From positions 2,976,001 through 3,040,000 of the forward strand of contig NZ_LR594671.1 in the NCBI RefSeq assembly GCF_901827185.1: DNA of 64,000 bases, written 5' to 3'. Source of the DNA: Variovorax sp. PBL-E5 (GTDB lineage Bacteria; Pseudomonadota; Gammaproteobacteria; Burkholderiales; Burkholderiaceae_C). How positions within the stretch are numbered: position 1 is the first letter of the stretch; every line of letters starts with the position of its first letter. Under the pieces are notes generated by a model that did not search any database, was not told the DNA's origin, and saw only the letters and a list, made by a program, of their open reading frames with translations. Shown here piece by piece: positions 42,923 through 52,123 of this stretch. The position numbers were made by a program, and so were the translations under genes.

Positions 42923-43000
42923 CTTCGTGTGGCCGCCCACCCCCTTTCAGGGGGCAACGCCGGCGGACCGGCAGAGCCGGATCCGCGGCGTTTCACGAAG
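42923..43000. repeat. Nested palindromic intergenic element
   Basis: CTTCGTG (42923-42929) and CACGAAG (42994-43000) bracket an inner hairpin CCCCC-TTTCA-GGGGG (42940-42954) and a CCGGC/GCCGG stem. This has the layout of a mobile or transcribed intergenic repeat. I recall similar sequences repeatedly between genes in Variovorax, but no second copy is in this window. It may also act as a terminator after rho. Confidence 0.4.
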
Positions 43001-43036
43001 GGGCTTCGCGCTTTGCTTGCCTTGGACGCCGCGCGC

Positions 43037-44098
43037 TCAGTGCGTCGCGAGAGCCTTGCCTTCGGCGGCGCTTTGGCGGCCGAGGTCTAGCAGTTCCATG
43101 AGTTCGACGGCCTGCTCCGGGGGTACGGGGTTCGGGGCCTTGCCGAGAATGGCGTCGCGCACCGCGGCGTAGTAGCTCGCGTAGTTGCCGGGCCGCGTCG
43201 GCAGCGCCCGTTGCTGCGCACTGCCGTCGTCCGCGTGCAGGGTGAGTTCACCGTCGAGGCCATCGACGCCCCATCCCTCGCCACCAGGGCGTCGTCCGGC
43301 GCGCAGTGCGTCTTCCTGCGGATCGACACCATGCTTGACATAGCTGCCGCGCGTGCCGTGCAGGATGTAGCGCGGGGCCGCGTGTGCAGCCAGCGTGGTC
43401 GAATGCAGCACGACACGCAGCGGCGCGTGCGGGCCGACCTCGTAGCGCAAGACCGCGTGGAAGTAGTCGTCGACCAGCGCCCCGTCGCGCAGCACGGCGG
43501 TGTCGAGCTGCAAGGTGTCGGGCCGGCCGAACAGCTGGATGGCTTGATCGACCAGGTGCGCACCCAGGTCGACCCACAGTCCCGCGCCCGGCACGGCCTG
43601 CTCCCGCCAACGGTCGCGCACCTGCGGCCGGAAGCGATCGAAATGCGACTCGAGATACACCGGACGCCCGAGCTCGCCGCCCGCGAGCACGTCGCGCAAC
43701 GTCAGAAAGTCCGCGTCGAAGCGGCGGTTCTGGTAGACCGACAGCAGGCGATCGTGGCGCAGCGCCAGCGCCGCCAGTTCGCGCGCTTGCGCCGCATCGA
43801 GCGTGAAGGGCTTGTCGACCACCACATGCTTGCCGGCGGCCAGGGCCTCGCGGGCCAGCGGGTGATGCTGGGCATTGGGCGCCGCGATCACGACCAGGTC
43901 GATGTCGGCCCGGCGCAGCAAGGCCGCGGCATCCGGGACCACGTCGACGCCGGGCCAGTCGGCATGGACCTTGTGCGGCTGGGAGCTGGCCACGGCGCCC
44001 AGCACGAGGCCGGGCACGGCCGAAAGCACGGGCGCATGGAAGGTCTGGCCCGCAAAACCATAGCCGACAAGGCCTGCGCGCAGAGGGAAAAAGGTCAT
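43037..44098 (-). CDS. Gfo/Idh/MocA family oxidoreductase
   Basis: A 353-residue NAD(P)-dependent oxidoreductase. The N-terminal Rossmann fold begins 'RAGLVGYGFAGQTFHAPVL' (about residues 7-25). The family signature 'GKHVVVDKPFT' (DKP in place of EKP) lies at about 88-98, and 'VYQNRRFDADF' follows before the substrate domain with 'DLGAHLVDQA' (catalytic Asp and His). Such enzymes act on sugars or inositols; the substrate is not predictable. It lies between rho and rpmE2 on the opposite strand. Confidence 0.9.
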   Translation of the reverse strand: MTFFPLRAGLVGYGFAGQTFHAPVLSAVPGLVLGAVASSQPHKVHADWPGVDVVPDAAALLRRADIDLVVIAAPNAQHHPLAREALAAGKHVVVDKPFTLDAAQARELAALALRHDRLLSVYQNRRFDADFLTLRDVLAGGELGRPVYLESHFDRFRPQVRDRWREQAVPGAGLWVDLGAHLVDQAIQLFGRPDTLQLDTAVLRDGALVDDYFHAVLRYEVGPHAPLRVVLHSTTLAAHAAPRYILHGTRGSYVKHGVDPQEDALRAGRRPGGEGWGVDGLDGELTLHADDGSAQQRALPTRPGNYASYYAAVRDAILGKAPNPVPPEQAVELMELLDLGRQSAAEGKALATH

Positions 44099-44247
44099 CG
44101 GAGGGGTGGCTCTGGTTTGGGAAACGGCCAGTATGCGATAATCTTCGGCTCAGCGAAAAGTGCAGCGCGGCGCCGTGCCGTGTCGCTCCTCCAAGATTTC
44201 TTTGATCAAGGGGGCCTGTGGCTCTCGCATCGACCAAAGGAAAGACC

Positions 44248-44514
44248 ATGAAAGAAGGCATTCACCCGAACTACCGCGAAGTTCTGTTCGTCGATCTGTC
44301 GAACGGCTTCAAGTTCGTGACCCGTTCGTGCGCGAACACCAAGGAAATGGGCAAGACCGACGACGGTCGTGAACTGCCTCTCTTCAAGCTCGACACGTCG
44401 AGCGAATCGCACCCCTTCTATACCGGCACGCAAAAGTCGGTCGACAACATGGGCGGCCGCGTCGAGAAGTTCCGCAACCGCTTCGGCAAGACCACCGGCG
44501 CCGCTTCCAAGTAA
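44248..44514 (+). CDS. rpmE2: Ribosomal protein bL31, type B (zinc-free)
   Basis: An 88-residue ribosomal protein beginning '[16 protein letters not shown]', with '[30 protein letters not shown]' in the second half (key parts HPFYTG and [10 protein letters not shown]). It lacks the CxxC zinc pair of the type A form, so it is the type B paralogue (RpmE2/YkgM). AGGAAAG is at ribosome-site distance. Zinc-free paralogues are often induced by zinc starvation in species that also have type A. Whether a type A gene exists elsewhere is not visible here. Confidence 0.95.
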   Translation: MKEGIHPNYREVLFVDLSNGFKFVTRSCANTKEMGKTDDGRELPLFKLDTSSESHPFYTGTQKSVDNMGGRVEKFRNRFGKTTGAASK

Positions 44515-44534
44515 GGAAGGCGCTTCCACGTCGA

Positions 44535-44570
44535 GGGCAGCCCGGTTTACCGCGCTGCCCTTTTTCTTTA
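44535..44570 (+). terminator. Intrinsic terminator after rpmE2
   Basis: GGGCAGC (44535-44541) pairs with GCTGCCC (44554-44560), followed by TTTTTCTTTA. It lies 20 bases after the rpmE2 stop. Confidence 0.85.
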
Positions 44571-44595
44571 CCCGCGTTTCACCCATCCTCCACCG

Positions 44596-46323
44596 TTGAA
44601 TCAGCCGACGCCAGCGATCGTTGCCCAAAGCGCCGTACGCCGCCTGCCGCGCATCGCGCTGCTGTTGCTGTGCGCCGCCTACCTGATGCCGGGCCTGCTG
44701 GGGCGCGGACCGTGGAAGAGCGCCGATATCGTCGCCTTCGGCTACATGTCCGAACTCGCGCACACCACCGAAGGCCTCGCGCGCTGGTTCGACCCGATGC
44801 TGCTCGGCATGCGGCCCGAAAGCCCCGCCCTGCTCCCCTACTGGATCGGTGCCTGGGCAATCAAGGCAGCGCCCGCGTGGCTCAACCCCGATCTGGCGGT
44901 TCGCATCGTCTTCGCCCTGCTGCTGTGGGGCGCCTTCACGGCCACCTGGTACGCGGTGTACTACCTCGCCCGCACGCCCCGCGCGCAACCGGTGGCGTTC
45001 GCCTTCGGCGGCGAGGCCCGGCCGACCGACTATGCGCGCGCGATGGCGGACGGCGCACTGCTGGCGATGATCGCGTGCCTCGGGCTCGCGCAGCTGGGAC
45101 ACGAAACCACCCCCGCGCTGGCGCAGCTTTTCTTTGCCTCCCACCTGTTCTATGGCGTCGCTGCACTGCCGTACCGGCGTGTCGGGGCTTTCATTGCCCT
45201 GGCGATCGGGGCCGTCGGCATGACGCTGAGCGGCGGCCCGACGGTCGGGCTGGCATTGGGCATCGGCTGCGTGCTGGTGCTGATCGCCGAACGCCGTCGC
45301 GGCGTCGATACCACCGAGGAACCCAGCTACTCCACCGGCGCGGTCATCGCGGTGCTGGGTGCCACGGTGCTGGCAGGCGTGCTGGCCGCTTCGCTCGGCC
45401 TGTTCGACTGGAAGATCGAGCTTCCCGGCAGTCGTGCGGCGAGCATCGCCGTCGATGTCAGGAATCAGGCCAAGCTGCTGCTGTGGTTCACCTGGCCCGC
45501 GTGGCCGCTTGCCGTGTGGACCCTGTGGCGCTGGCGCCGCCAGCTCATGGCCCGCCACGTCGCGTTGCCGCTGTGGTTCGCACTGGTGCCCCTGGCCGCG
45601 ACCTGGACCACCAACTATTCCGAACGCTCGCTGCTGCTCGCCCTGCCTGCCTTCGCGACGCTGGCGGCCTTCGCCCTGCCGACCTTCCGGCGCAGCGTGT
45701 CGGCGTTGATCGACTGGTTCACGCTGCTCTTCTTCAGCGGTTCGGCGATCATCATCTGGGTCATCTGGATCGCGATGCAGACCGGCGTGCCGGCCAAGCC
45801 GGCCGCCAATGTCGCGAGACTGGCACCCGGCTTCGTTCCGCACTTCTCGGTCGTCGCCTTCGCCTTCGCGCTGGCGGCGACACTTGCCTGGGCGTGGCTC
45901 GTGCGATGGCGCACCGGCCGTCACCGGGCGGCGCTCTGGAAGACCCTGGTGCTGCCGGCCGGCGGCGCGGCGCTGTGCTGGATGCTGCTGATGACGCTGT
46001 GGCTGCCGCTGCTCGACTACGCGCGCAGCTACATCCCGCAGGTGCGGGCGGTCTCCGAACGCGTGGGCCAGCCTGCATGCATTTCCGAACTCGCGCTCGA
46101 CCGCCCGCATATCGCAGCGTTGCGCTTTCATGGCCAGCTGAAGCTGCAACCGCTGACCACTGCGCAGAACTGCCCCTGGCTGCTGGTGGCCCCGGAAGCG
46201 ATCGTGCGGCTGCACGAAATCGTGAACCTCGATGGTTGGCGCTTCACCGGCACGCTGCGCCGTCCGACCAGCGCGGGCGACGATCTGCTGCTCTACCAAC
46301 GGATCACCCCGGCCGGTGACTAG
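44596..46323 (+). CDS. ArnT/PMT-like membrane glycosyltransferase
   Basis: A 575-residue polytopic protein with about 12 hydrophobic segments spread through the sequence. It has an N-terminal 'LGRGPWKSADIVAFGYMSE' segment (the acidic periplasmic loop that in GT83/PMT enzymes follows the first helix) and a soluble C-terminal region of about 100 residues. This layout fits lipid-phosphate-dependent glycosyltransferases that modify lipid A or other envelope glycans. Donor and acceptor cannot be read from the sequence. The start is a TTG at 44596, and the stop overlaps the MATE transporter start by eight bases, so they are coupled. Confidence 0.7.
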   Translation: MNQPTPAIVAQSAVRRLPRIALLLLCAAYLMPGLLGRGPWKSADIVAFGYMSELAHTTEGLARWFDPMLLGMRPESPALLPYWIGAWAIKAAPAWLNPDLAVRIVFALLLWGAFTATWYAVYYLARTPRAQPVAFAFGGEARPTDYARAMADGALLAMIACLGLAQLGHETTPALAQLFFASHLFYGVAALPYRRVGAFIALAIGAVGMTLSGGPTVGLALGIGCVLVLIAERRRGVDTTEEPSYSTGAVIAVLGATVLAGVLAASLGLFDWKIELPGSRAASIAVDVRNQAKLLLWFTWPAWPLAVWTLWRWRRQLMARHVALPLWFALVPLAATWTTNYSERSLLLALPAFATLAAFALPTFRRSVSALIDWFTLLFFSGSAIIIWVIWIAMQTGVPAKPAANVARLAPGFVPHFSVVAFAFALAATLAWAWLVRWRTGRHRAALWKTLVLPAGGAALCWMLLMTLWLPLLDYARSYIPQVRAVSERVGQPACISELALDRPHIAALRFHGQLKLQPLTTAQNCPWLLVAPEAIVRLHEIVNLDGWRFTGTLRRPTSAGDDLLLYQRITPAGD

Positions 46324-47656
46324 CGAACGGCGCGTGATCGTGCGCCACGCCGCGACGGTGCTGGCCGGACAGATGGCGGTAATGGCCTTCGGCGTGACCG
46401 ACACGATCGTGGCCGGCCGCTATGCCGAGGGCGCCCTGGCCGCACTGTCGGTCGGCTCGGCCATCTTCGTCAGCGTCTACGTCTCGTTGATGGGCGGCCT
46501 GCAGGCGCTGCTGCCGGTGTGGGCCGAACTGCACGGCGCGCGGCGCACCGGGGAAGTCGGCGCGTCGGTGCGGCAGTCGCTCTACCTGTGCGGCATCGCG
46601 ATCGTGCTCGGGATGAGCGTGCTGCTGTTCCCGGCCCCGATGCTGCGCTGGACCGAAGTGCCGCGGGCCATGCGCGCGGACGTCGAGGCCTATCTGCAGG
46701 TGCTCGCCTTCGCGCTCGCGCCGGCCCTGCTGTTCCGGCTTTTCAGCACCCTGAACCAGAGCCTGGGCAAGCCGCAGCTGGTGACCTGGCTGCAGCTGGC
46801 TTCGCTCGCCATGAAGCTGCCCCTGTCCATCTGGCTCACCTTCGGCGGCGCGGGCCTGCCCGCGATGGGCCTGGTGGGCTGCGGCGTCGCGACGCTGATC
46901 GTGAACTGGACCATGTTGGTGCTCGCCGTGCTGTTGCTGCGCAGGCAGGCCTTCTACCGCGAGTACCGCTTCTGGCAGCGTATCGAGAAGCCCGACTGGT
47001 CGCAGCTCGGCCAGTTCGCGCGGTTGGGCGTGCCGGCCGGGCTCTCGGTGTTGGTGGAGGTGACCTCGTTCACGCTGATGGCGCTTTTCATCGCGCGCCT
47101 GGGCACCGCCGCTTCGGCAGCCCATCAGATCGCTTCGAACCTCACCGCGGTCGCCTACATGATGCCGCTGTCGCTGGCCATCGCGACCAGCGCGCGCGTG
47201 AGCTTCTGGCTCGGCGCGGGCGAGGCGGCCCTGGCGCGCCGCGCCTGCCGCAAGGGCTTCGAGCTGGCGCTGTTCTTCGCCCTGCTGATCGCGGGATCGA
47301 TGCTGCTGTTCCGATGGCAGCTGCCGCGCATCTATTCCGCCAATCCCGAGGTCGTGGCACTCGGCGCGACACTGCTGCTGGCGACCTGCATCTACCACTT
47401 CGCGGACGCCGTGCAGACCTTGTGCGTGTTCGTGCTGCGCTGCTATCGGGTCACCGTGATGCCGCTGATCCTCTATTGCACGCTGCTCTGGGGCGTGGGC
47501 CTCGGCGGCAGCTACCTGCTGGCCTACCGCGGCGTCGGTCCGTGGCCGGCGATGGAGTCGCCGCTGGCGTTCTGGATCATGGGCGCGCTGGCGCTCGCGC
47601 TCACCGCAACGCTCTTCCTCGCCCTGCTGCTGGTGACCGTCAGGCAGCGACGCTGA
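46316..47656 (+). CDS. MATE family efflux transporter
   Basis: A 446-residue membrane protein with 12 hydrophobic segments in two halves (for example VLAGQMAVMAFGVTDTIVAGRYAEGALAALSVG near the start). It shows the 'PALLFRLFSTLNQSLGKPQ' type region that is characteristic of MATE exporters. These use Na+ or H+ gradients to export cationic drugs or metabolites. The GTG 46316 start overlaps the glycosyltransferase gene, and the longer reading is excluded because it lies inside that gene. Its stop overlaps the end of convergent phoR by 17 bases. Confidence 0.85.
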   Translation: MTSERRVIVRHAATVLAGQMAVMAFGVTDTIVAGRYAEGALAALSVGSAIFVSVYVSLMGGLQALLPVWAELHGARRTGEVGASVRQSLYLCGIAIVLGMSVLLFPAPMLRWTEVPRAMRADVEAYLQVLAFALAPALLFRLFSTLNQSLGKPQLVTWLQLASLAMKLPLSIWLTFGGAGLPAMGLVGCGVATLIVNWTMLVLAVLLLRRQAFYREYRFWQRIEKPDWSQLGQFARLGVPAGLSVLVEVTSFTLMALFIARLGTAASAAHQIASNLTAVAYMMPLSLAIATSARVSFWLGAGEAALARRACRKGFELALFFALLIAGSMLLFRWQLPRIYSANPEVVALGATLLLATCIYHFADAVQTLCVFVLRCYRVTVMPLILYCTLLWGVGLGGSYLLAYRGVGPWPAMESPLAFWIMGALALALTATLFLALLLVTVRQRR

Positions 47657-48980
47657 CCGGCGCAGCCGGCCGCAGCCGCGTGACCGGGAACAGCAATGCG
47701 AAACGCGAGCCCTTGCCGACCGTGCTTTCGATGCGCAGCTCGGCGCCATGGCGTTGCGCCACGTGCTTCACGATCGCCAGTCCGAGCCCGGTGCCGCCGG
47801 TCTCGCGCGAGCGGCTGCGATCGATGCGATAGAAGCGCTCGGTCAGCCGCGGAATATGCTCGGCCGCGATGCCGGGTCCGCTATCGCGCACCGCATACTC
47901 GCCGCGACCGTCGGGCAGGAGGCGCCAGCTCACCGCCACCTGGCCGCCGCCCGGCGTGTATCGGATGGCGTTGCTCAGCAGGTTCGACATGGCGCTCTGC
48001 AGTTCGGTCGGCGCGCCGGCCAGCTCGGTGTCGGCCTCCATGTCGAACGAGAGCCGATGACCCTGCGACGCCAGCCGGCTCGACAAGCCGCGCCCCTCGT
48101 CTTCGCATTGCGCCAGCAGCGCCCGCACGCGGGTCCAGCGATTGGCCGGCGGTGCCGCACTGCCCTCGAGCCGCGACAGCGTCAGCAGGTCGTTGACCAG
48201 CGTTTCCATGCGATGCGACTGCTGCCCCATGAGCGCGAGGTAGCGCGCGCGCTCCTCGGCATCGAGCGGCAGGTTCTGCAGCGTCTCGACGAAGCCTGCG
48301 AGCACCGTCAGCGGCGTGCGGATCTCGTGCGAAACGTTGGCGACGAAATCGCGCCGCATCGCTTCGGCCTGTTCGACCGCGGTGATGTCGCGCGTGAGCA
48401 GCATGCGGCGATTGCCCGCGTAGGGATGGACCTGTACCGACAGCCGCATCGGCTGACCACGGTGCGCATGCACCTGCGAGGACGCGTCGATCACCACGTC
48501 GCGGCTGTAGTTCCACGATGCGAGGTAGGCCACGAAGGCCGGATCGCGCACCAGGTTCGCGAGGTGCTGCAGCAGGTCGCGCTCGGCATCGATGCCGAAC
48601 TGCGAGGCCGCCGTCTGGTTGCACCATTCGATGCGCCCCTGCTCGTCGAGCAGCACCACGCCATTGGGCGAAGCCTGAATGGCAGCGAGGAATTCCTGCA
48701 GCCGGTCCTCGGCCTGACGGGTCTGCTGTTCGCGCACGCGCAGCAGCTTGCGAATGCGTTCGGACAGTTCGCCCCACACGCCGGGACCGCGCAAAGGCAG
48801 GCCCGAGGCATCGTTGCGCAAGACCTTCAGCAGGCGCTGCGCACGCCATGCATCGAGCGCCAGCCAGAGCAGCGCGCCCAGCCAGGCGCCGGCCCCCGCG
48901 AAACGCCAGCCGATGAGGGCTGCCGCACAGGCGGCGCCCGCGAGCGAAGCGATCAGGAAAGTTGCGATACGGAAGGGCAT
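47640..48980 (-). CDS. phoR: Phosphate sensor histidine kinase PhoR
   Basis: A 446-residue kinase. It has N-terminal membrane helices (about residues 5-45) and a PAS domain (about 95-200, 'AIQASPNGVVLLDEQGRIEWCNQTA'). The HisKA domain has the phosphoacceptor His in 'DFVANVSHEIRTPL' (about 215-228), and the HATPase domain has N-box 'QSAMSNLLSNAIRYTP' and G-boxes 'DSGPGIA', 'GGTGLGLAIVKHV'. With PhoB it controls the phosphate-starvation response, held inactive by the Pst transporter and PhoU. Last gene of the pst-pho transcript. Confidence 0.95.
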   Translation of the reverse strand: MPFRIATFLIASLAGAACAAALIGWRFAGAGAWLGALLWLALDAWRAQRLLKVLRNDASGLPLRGPGVWGELSERIRKLLRVREQQTRQAEDRLQEFLAAIQASPNGVVLLDEQGRIEWCNQTAASQFGIDAERDLLQHLANLVRDPAFVAYLASWNYSRDVVIDASSQVHAHRGQPMRLSVQVHPYAGNRRMLLTRDITAVEQAEAMRRDFVANVSHEIRTPLTVLAGFVETLQNLPLDAEERARYLALMGQQSHRMETLVNDLLTLSRLEGSAAPPANRWTRVRALLAQCEDEGRGLSSRLASQGHRLSFDMEADTELAGAPTELQSAMSNLLSNAIRYTPGGGQVAVSWRLLPDGRGEYAVRDSGPGIAAEHIPRLTERFYRIDRSRSRETGGTGLGLAIVKHVAQRHGAELRIESTVGKGSRFALLFPVTRLRPAAPVSVAA

Positions 48981-49040
48981 GCCGAAACGATTATCCCGCC
49001 CGTGGGCCGTGCACCGCCGCGCGGCGGCCCGGCGTCGGCA

Positions 49041-49733
49041 TCAGACGGTGGCCTGCGCCGTGAGCCGGTAACCCGCGCCGCGCACGGTCTCGACCATCGG
49101 CGCGGCCGCGCCGAGCGATTCGCGCAGGCGCTTGACGTGCACGTCGACCGTGCGCTCCTCGATGTAGACGTGGTCGCCCCACACCTTGTCCAGCAGCTGG
49201 GCACGGCTGTGCACGCGCTCGGCATGCTGCATGAGATAGCCCAGCAACTTGAACTCGGTCGGCCCTACCTTGAGCGGCGCGCCCTGCCAGGTCACGCGGT
49301 GCGTCGCGGTGTCGAGCGCGAGCTCGCCGATCTCGACGCGCTCGGTCACGATCTCGGGCGCCCGGCGGCGCAGCACGGCCCGGATGCGGGCCAGCATCTC
49401 CTGCGTCGAGAACGGCTTGGTGATGTAGTCGTCGGCGCCGGCATCGAGCCCGGCCACCTTGTCGGACTCGTCGCCGCGCGCAGTGAGCATGAGGATCGGA
49501 ATCGCCTTGGTGCGCGAGTCCTTGCGCCAGTGGCGCGCGAGCTGCAGGCCGCTCTGGCCCGGCAGCATCCAGTCGAGCAGCACCAGGTCGGGCAGGAAGG
49601 CATCGATCTCGCGCTGCGCCGCATCGCCGTCCTCGGCCCAGATCGGCTCGAAGCCGTTGTGGCGCAGGTTGACGGCGATCAGCTCGGCGATCGAGGACTC
49701 GTCTTCGACGATCAGGATGCGGGGTTTCTTCAT
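49041..49733 (-). CDS. phoB: Phosphate response regulator PhoB
   Basis: A 230-residue OmpR-family regulator. The receiver domain has acidic pocket residues 'VEDESS' (about 8-13), phosphoacceptor Asp in 'LVLLDWMLPGQSG' and the switch 'LMLTARG'. The C-terminal winged helix has 'TEFKLLGYLMQHAERVHSRAQLLDKVWGDHVYIEERTVDVHVKRLRESL'-type sequence, represented by its key elements VHSRAQLL and TVDVHVKRLR. Phosphorylated PhoB binds PHO boxes such as those at 54311, 54378 and 58654 in this window. Confidence 0.97.
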   Translation of the reverse strand: MKKPRILIVEDESSIAELIAVNLRHNGFEPIWAEDGDAAQREIDAFLPDLVLLDWMLPGQSGLQLARHWRKDSRTKAIPILMLTARGDESDKVAGLDAGADDYITKPFSTQEMLARIRAVLRRRAPEIVTERVEIGELALDTATHRVTWQGAPLKVGPTEFKLLGYLMQHAERVHSRAQLLDKVWGDHVYIEERTVDVHVKRLRESLGAAAPMVETVRGAGYRLTAQATV

Positions 49734-49742
49734 GCTCTCGGG

Positions 49743-50444
49743 TTACTGCAGTGCCGACTCGATATCTTGCATCGAAGTGTGCCGCACATCGGCGCCCTTG
49801 ACGATGTAGATGATGAACTCGGCGATGTTCTTCGCATGGTCGCCGATGCGCTCGATGGCCTTGGCCAGGAACAGCAGGTCGAGGCTGGCCGAGATGGTGC
49901 GGGGATCTTCCATCATGTAGGTCACCAGCTTGCGCACGAAGCCGTCGAATTCCTTGTCGATCAGGTCGTCGTCTTTCAGGATCGAGAGCGCAGCGGCGGT
50001 GTCCAGCCGCGCGAAGGCATCGAGCGCCTTGCGCAGCAGGCCCGAGGCCAGGTCGGCGGCGACACGCAGCTCGATCGAGGGCAGCGCGCGCGCCGACCCG
50101 CTCTCGATGATCTTCTTGACCATGCGCGCGATCTTGTTGGCCTCGTCGCCGACGCGTTCGAGGTTGGCGGTGGTCTTCGAGATCGCGATCAGGAGGCGCA
50201 GATCGCGCGCCGTCGGCTGGCGCCGCGCGATGATCGACGACAGCTCGCGGTCGATCTCGATCTCCATCGCGTTGACGCGGTTCTCGGTCTCCATCACGCG
50301 GTCCGCGGCTTCCGAATCGAATTCGGACAGCGCATACACCGCCTGGTAGATCTGCGACTCGACCATGCCGCCGAGCTCCATCACGCGGGACGAGACGGTG
50401 TTGAGTTCGCTGTCGAACTGACTGGAGAGGTGTTTCTCGGTCAT
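49743..50444 (-). CDS. phoU: Phosphate signalling regulator PhoU
   Basis: A 233-residue protein of two three-helix bundles with the PhoU motifs 'ARDLRLLIAISKTTANLERVGDEANKIA' (first metal-binding set, E/DxxD) and 'LLFLAKAIERIGDHAKNIAEFIIYI' (second set). PhoU links the Pst transporter to PhoR and represses the Pho regulon when phosphate is plentiful. It lies 9 bases upstream of phoB and 9 bases downstream of pstB, clearly in the same operon. Confidence 0.97.
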   Translation of the reverse strand: MTEKHLSSQFDSELNTVSSRVMELGGMVESQIYQAVYALSEFDSEAADRVMETENRVNAMEIEIDRELSSIIARRQPTARDLRLLIAISKTTANLERVGDEANKIARMVKKIIESGSARALPSIELRVAADLASGLLRKALDAFARLDTAAALSILKDDDLIDKEFDGFVRKLVTYMMEDPRTISASLDLLFLAKAIERIGDHAKNIAEFIIYIVKGADVRHTSMQDIESALQ

Positions 50445-50453
50445 GCGATCTCC

Positions 50454-51233
50454 TTAGCCGAAACGGCCTGTGATGTAGTCCTCGGTCTCCTTGCGCTTCG
50501 GCTTGAAGAACAGCTCTTCCGTGGCACCGAATTCGATCAGGTCGCCGAGGTACATGTAGGCGGTGTAATCGCTGCAGCGCGCGGCCTGCTGCATGTTGTG
50601 GGTCACGATGACGACGGTGTACTCGCTCTTGAGCTCGGCGATCAACTCCTCGATCTTCGCCGTCGAGATCGGGTCCAGCGCCGAGCACGGCTCGTCGAGC
50701 AGCAGCACCTCGGGCTTGATCGCGATGCCGCGCGCGATGCACAGGCGCTGCTGCTGCCCGCCCGACAGGCCGGAGCCGCTCTGCTGCAGCTTGTCGCGCA
50801 CCTCGGTCCAGAGCGCGGCCTTCTTGAGCGCCCATTCGACGCGATCGTCCATCTCGGCGGCGCTCAGGCTCTCGAACAGCTTCACGCCGAAAGCGATGTT
50901 GTCGTAGATCGACATCGGGAACGGCGTCGGCTTCTGGAACACCATGCCGACCTTGGCGCGGATCAGTGCGACGTCCTGCTTGGAGGTCAGCAGGTTCTCG
51001 CCGTCCAGCGCGATGGTGCCCTCGGCGCGCTGCTCGGGATAGAGCTCGAACATCCGGTTGAAGGTGCGCAGCAGCGTCGACTTGCCGCAACCCGACGGGC
51101 CGATGAAGGCCGTCACCTTGTTCTCGGGGATCTCGAGGTTGATGCCCTTGAGCGCGTGGAACTTGCCGTAGTAGAAGTTCAGGTCCTTGACCGAGATCTT
51201 CGAACGCGAGGGCTGTGCGAGTGTGGTTGGCAT
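50454..51233 (-). CDS. pstB: Phosphate ABC transporter ATP-binding protein PstB
   Basis: A 259-residue ABC ATPase. It has Walker A 'GPSGCGKST' (about 46-54), the Q-loop '[17 protein letters not shown]' typical of PstB, signature '[13 protein letters not shown]' and Walker B '[13 protein letters not shown]', then the D- and H-loops '[12 protein letters not shown]'. It powers high-affinity phosphate uptake. It lies five bases from pstA. The length matches the family. Confidence 0.98.
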   Translation of the reverse strand: MPTTLAQPSRSKISVKDLNFYYGKFHALKGINLEIPENKVTAFIGPSGCGKSTLLRTFNRMFELYPEQRAEGTIALDGENLLTSKQDVALIRAKVGMVFQKPTPFPMSIYDNIAFGVKLFESLSAAEMDDRVEWALKKAALWTEVRDKLQQSGSGLSGGQQQRLCIARGIAIKPEVLLLDEPCSALDPISTAKIEELIAELKSEYTVVIVTHNMQQAARCSDYTAYMYLGDLIEFGATEELFFKPKRKETEDYITGRFG

Positions 51234-51238
51234 GGGGG

Positions 51239-52123
51239 TCAGAGTTTGGTGCGGGTCAGGACCCGCGCGAGGATATTGAGGCCCAGCACCGCGACGGTGA
51301 TCAGGAACACGCCGGCCCAGGCCAGATGCTGCCAGTTCTCATAGGGGCTCATCGCGAACTTGAAGATGGTCACCGGCAGGCTGGCCATCGGCTGGCGCAG
51401 GTCGGAGGTCCAGAACTGGTTGCTGAGTGCGGTGAAGAGCAGCGGCGCGGTTTCGCCGGCGATGCGCGCCACGGCCAGCAGCACGCCGGTGACGACACCC
51501 GCGCGCGCGGCGCGCAGCGTAATGCTCAGGATCACCTTCCACTTCGGCGTGCCCAGCGCATAGGCCGCTTCGCGCAGGCCGGGCGGCACCAGCTGGAGCA
51601 TGTTCTCGGTCGTGCGGATCACGACCGGGATCACGATCAGCGCCAGCGACAGCGCACCGGCCAGGCCCGAGAAGGTCTTGAAATAGGCCACCACCACCGC
51701 GTAGACGAACAGGCCGATCACGATCGACGGCGCCGACAGCAGGATGTCGTTGACGAAGCGGATCACGTTCGACAACCAGCTCTTCGGGTTGTACTCGGCC
51801 AGATAGATGCCGGCCATGATGCCGATCGGCGTTCCGATGAAGGTGGCCATCGCCACCATCATGAAGGAGCCGTAGATCGCGTTGGCGATGCCGCCCGCCT
51901 CGTTCGGCGGCGGCGTCATCTCGGTGAAGGTGGCCAGCGCGAGGCCGCCCACGCCGAGGCGCAGCGTTTCCCACAGGATCCAGACCAGCCAGAACACGCC
52001 GAAAGCCATCGCGGCGAGCGACAGGCTCAGCGCGATGATGTTGACGCGCTTGCGGCTGGCAAAGCGCGCAGCGCGTGTTTCCTCGAGCGCCTTGGCGCTC
52101 AGCAGACGTTCTGCGGTGGTCAT
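51239..52123 (-). CDS. pstA: Phosphate ABC transporter permease PstA
   Basis: A 294-residue permease with about six hydrophobic segments. It has the PstA-type conserved loop '[15 protein letters not shown]' and the EAA-like '[25 protein letters not shown]' region that contacts PstB (key residues AAYALG and PKW). The start ATG 52123 overlaps the pstC stop by four bases; longer readings are excluded. With PstC it forms the membrane channel. Confidence 0.97.
   Translation of the reverse strand: MTTAERLLSAKALEETRAARFASRKRVNIIALSLSLAAMAFGVFWLVWILWETLRLGVGGLALATFTEMTPPPNEAGGIANAIYGSFMMVAMATFIGTPIGIMAGIYLAEYNPKSWLSNVIRFVNDILLSAPSIVIGLFVYAVVVAYFKTFSGLAGALSLALIVIPVVIRTTENMLQLVPPGLREAAYALGTPKWKVILSITLRAARAGVVTGVLLAVARIAGETAPLLFTALSNQFWTSDLRQPMASLPVTIFKFAMSPYENWQHLAWAGVFLITVAVLGLNILARVLTRTKL

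Noticed and set aside
41647..42996. 449-residue minus-strand ORF opposite rho
   Set aside because: It is the antisense shadow of rho in GC-rich DNA; its composition (Leu/Val/His/Asp-rich, no domain) lacks real protein features.
44206..46404. 732-residue minus-strand ORF
   Set aside because: Opposite rpmE2 and the glycosyltransferase gene; no recognisable domain and repetitive charged composition.
47748..51344. 1198-residue plus-strand ORF
   Set aside because: It covers phoR, phoB, phoU and pstB on the other strand; typical long shadow ORF of high-GC DNA.
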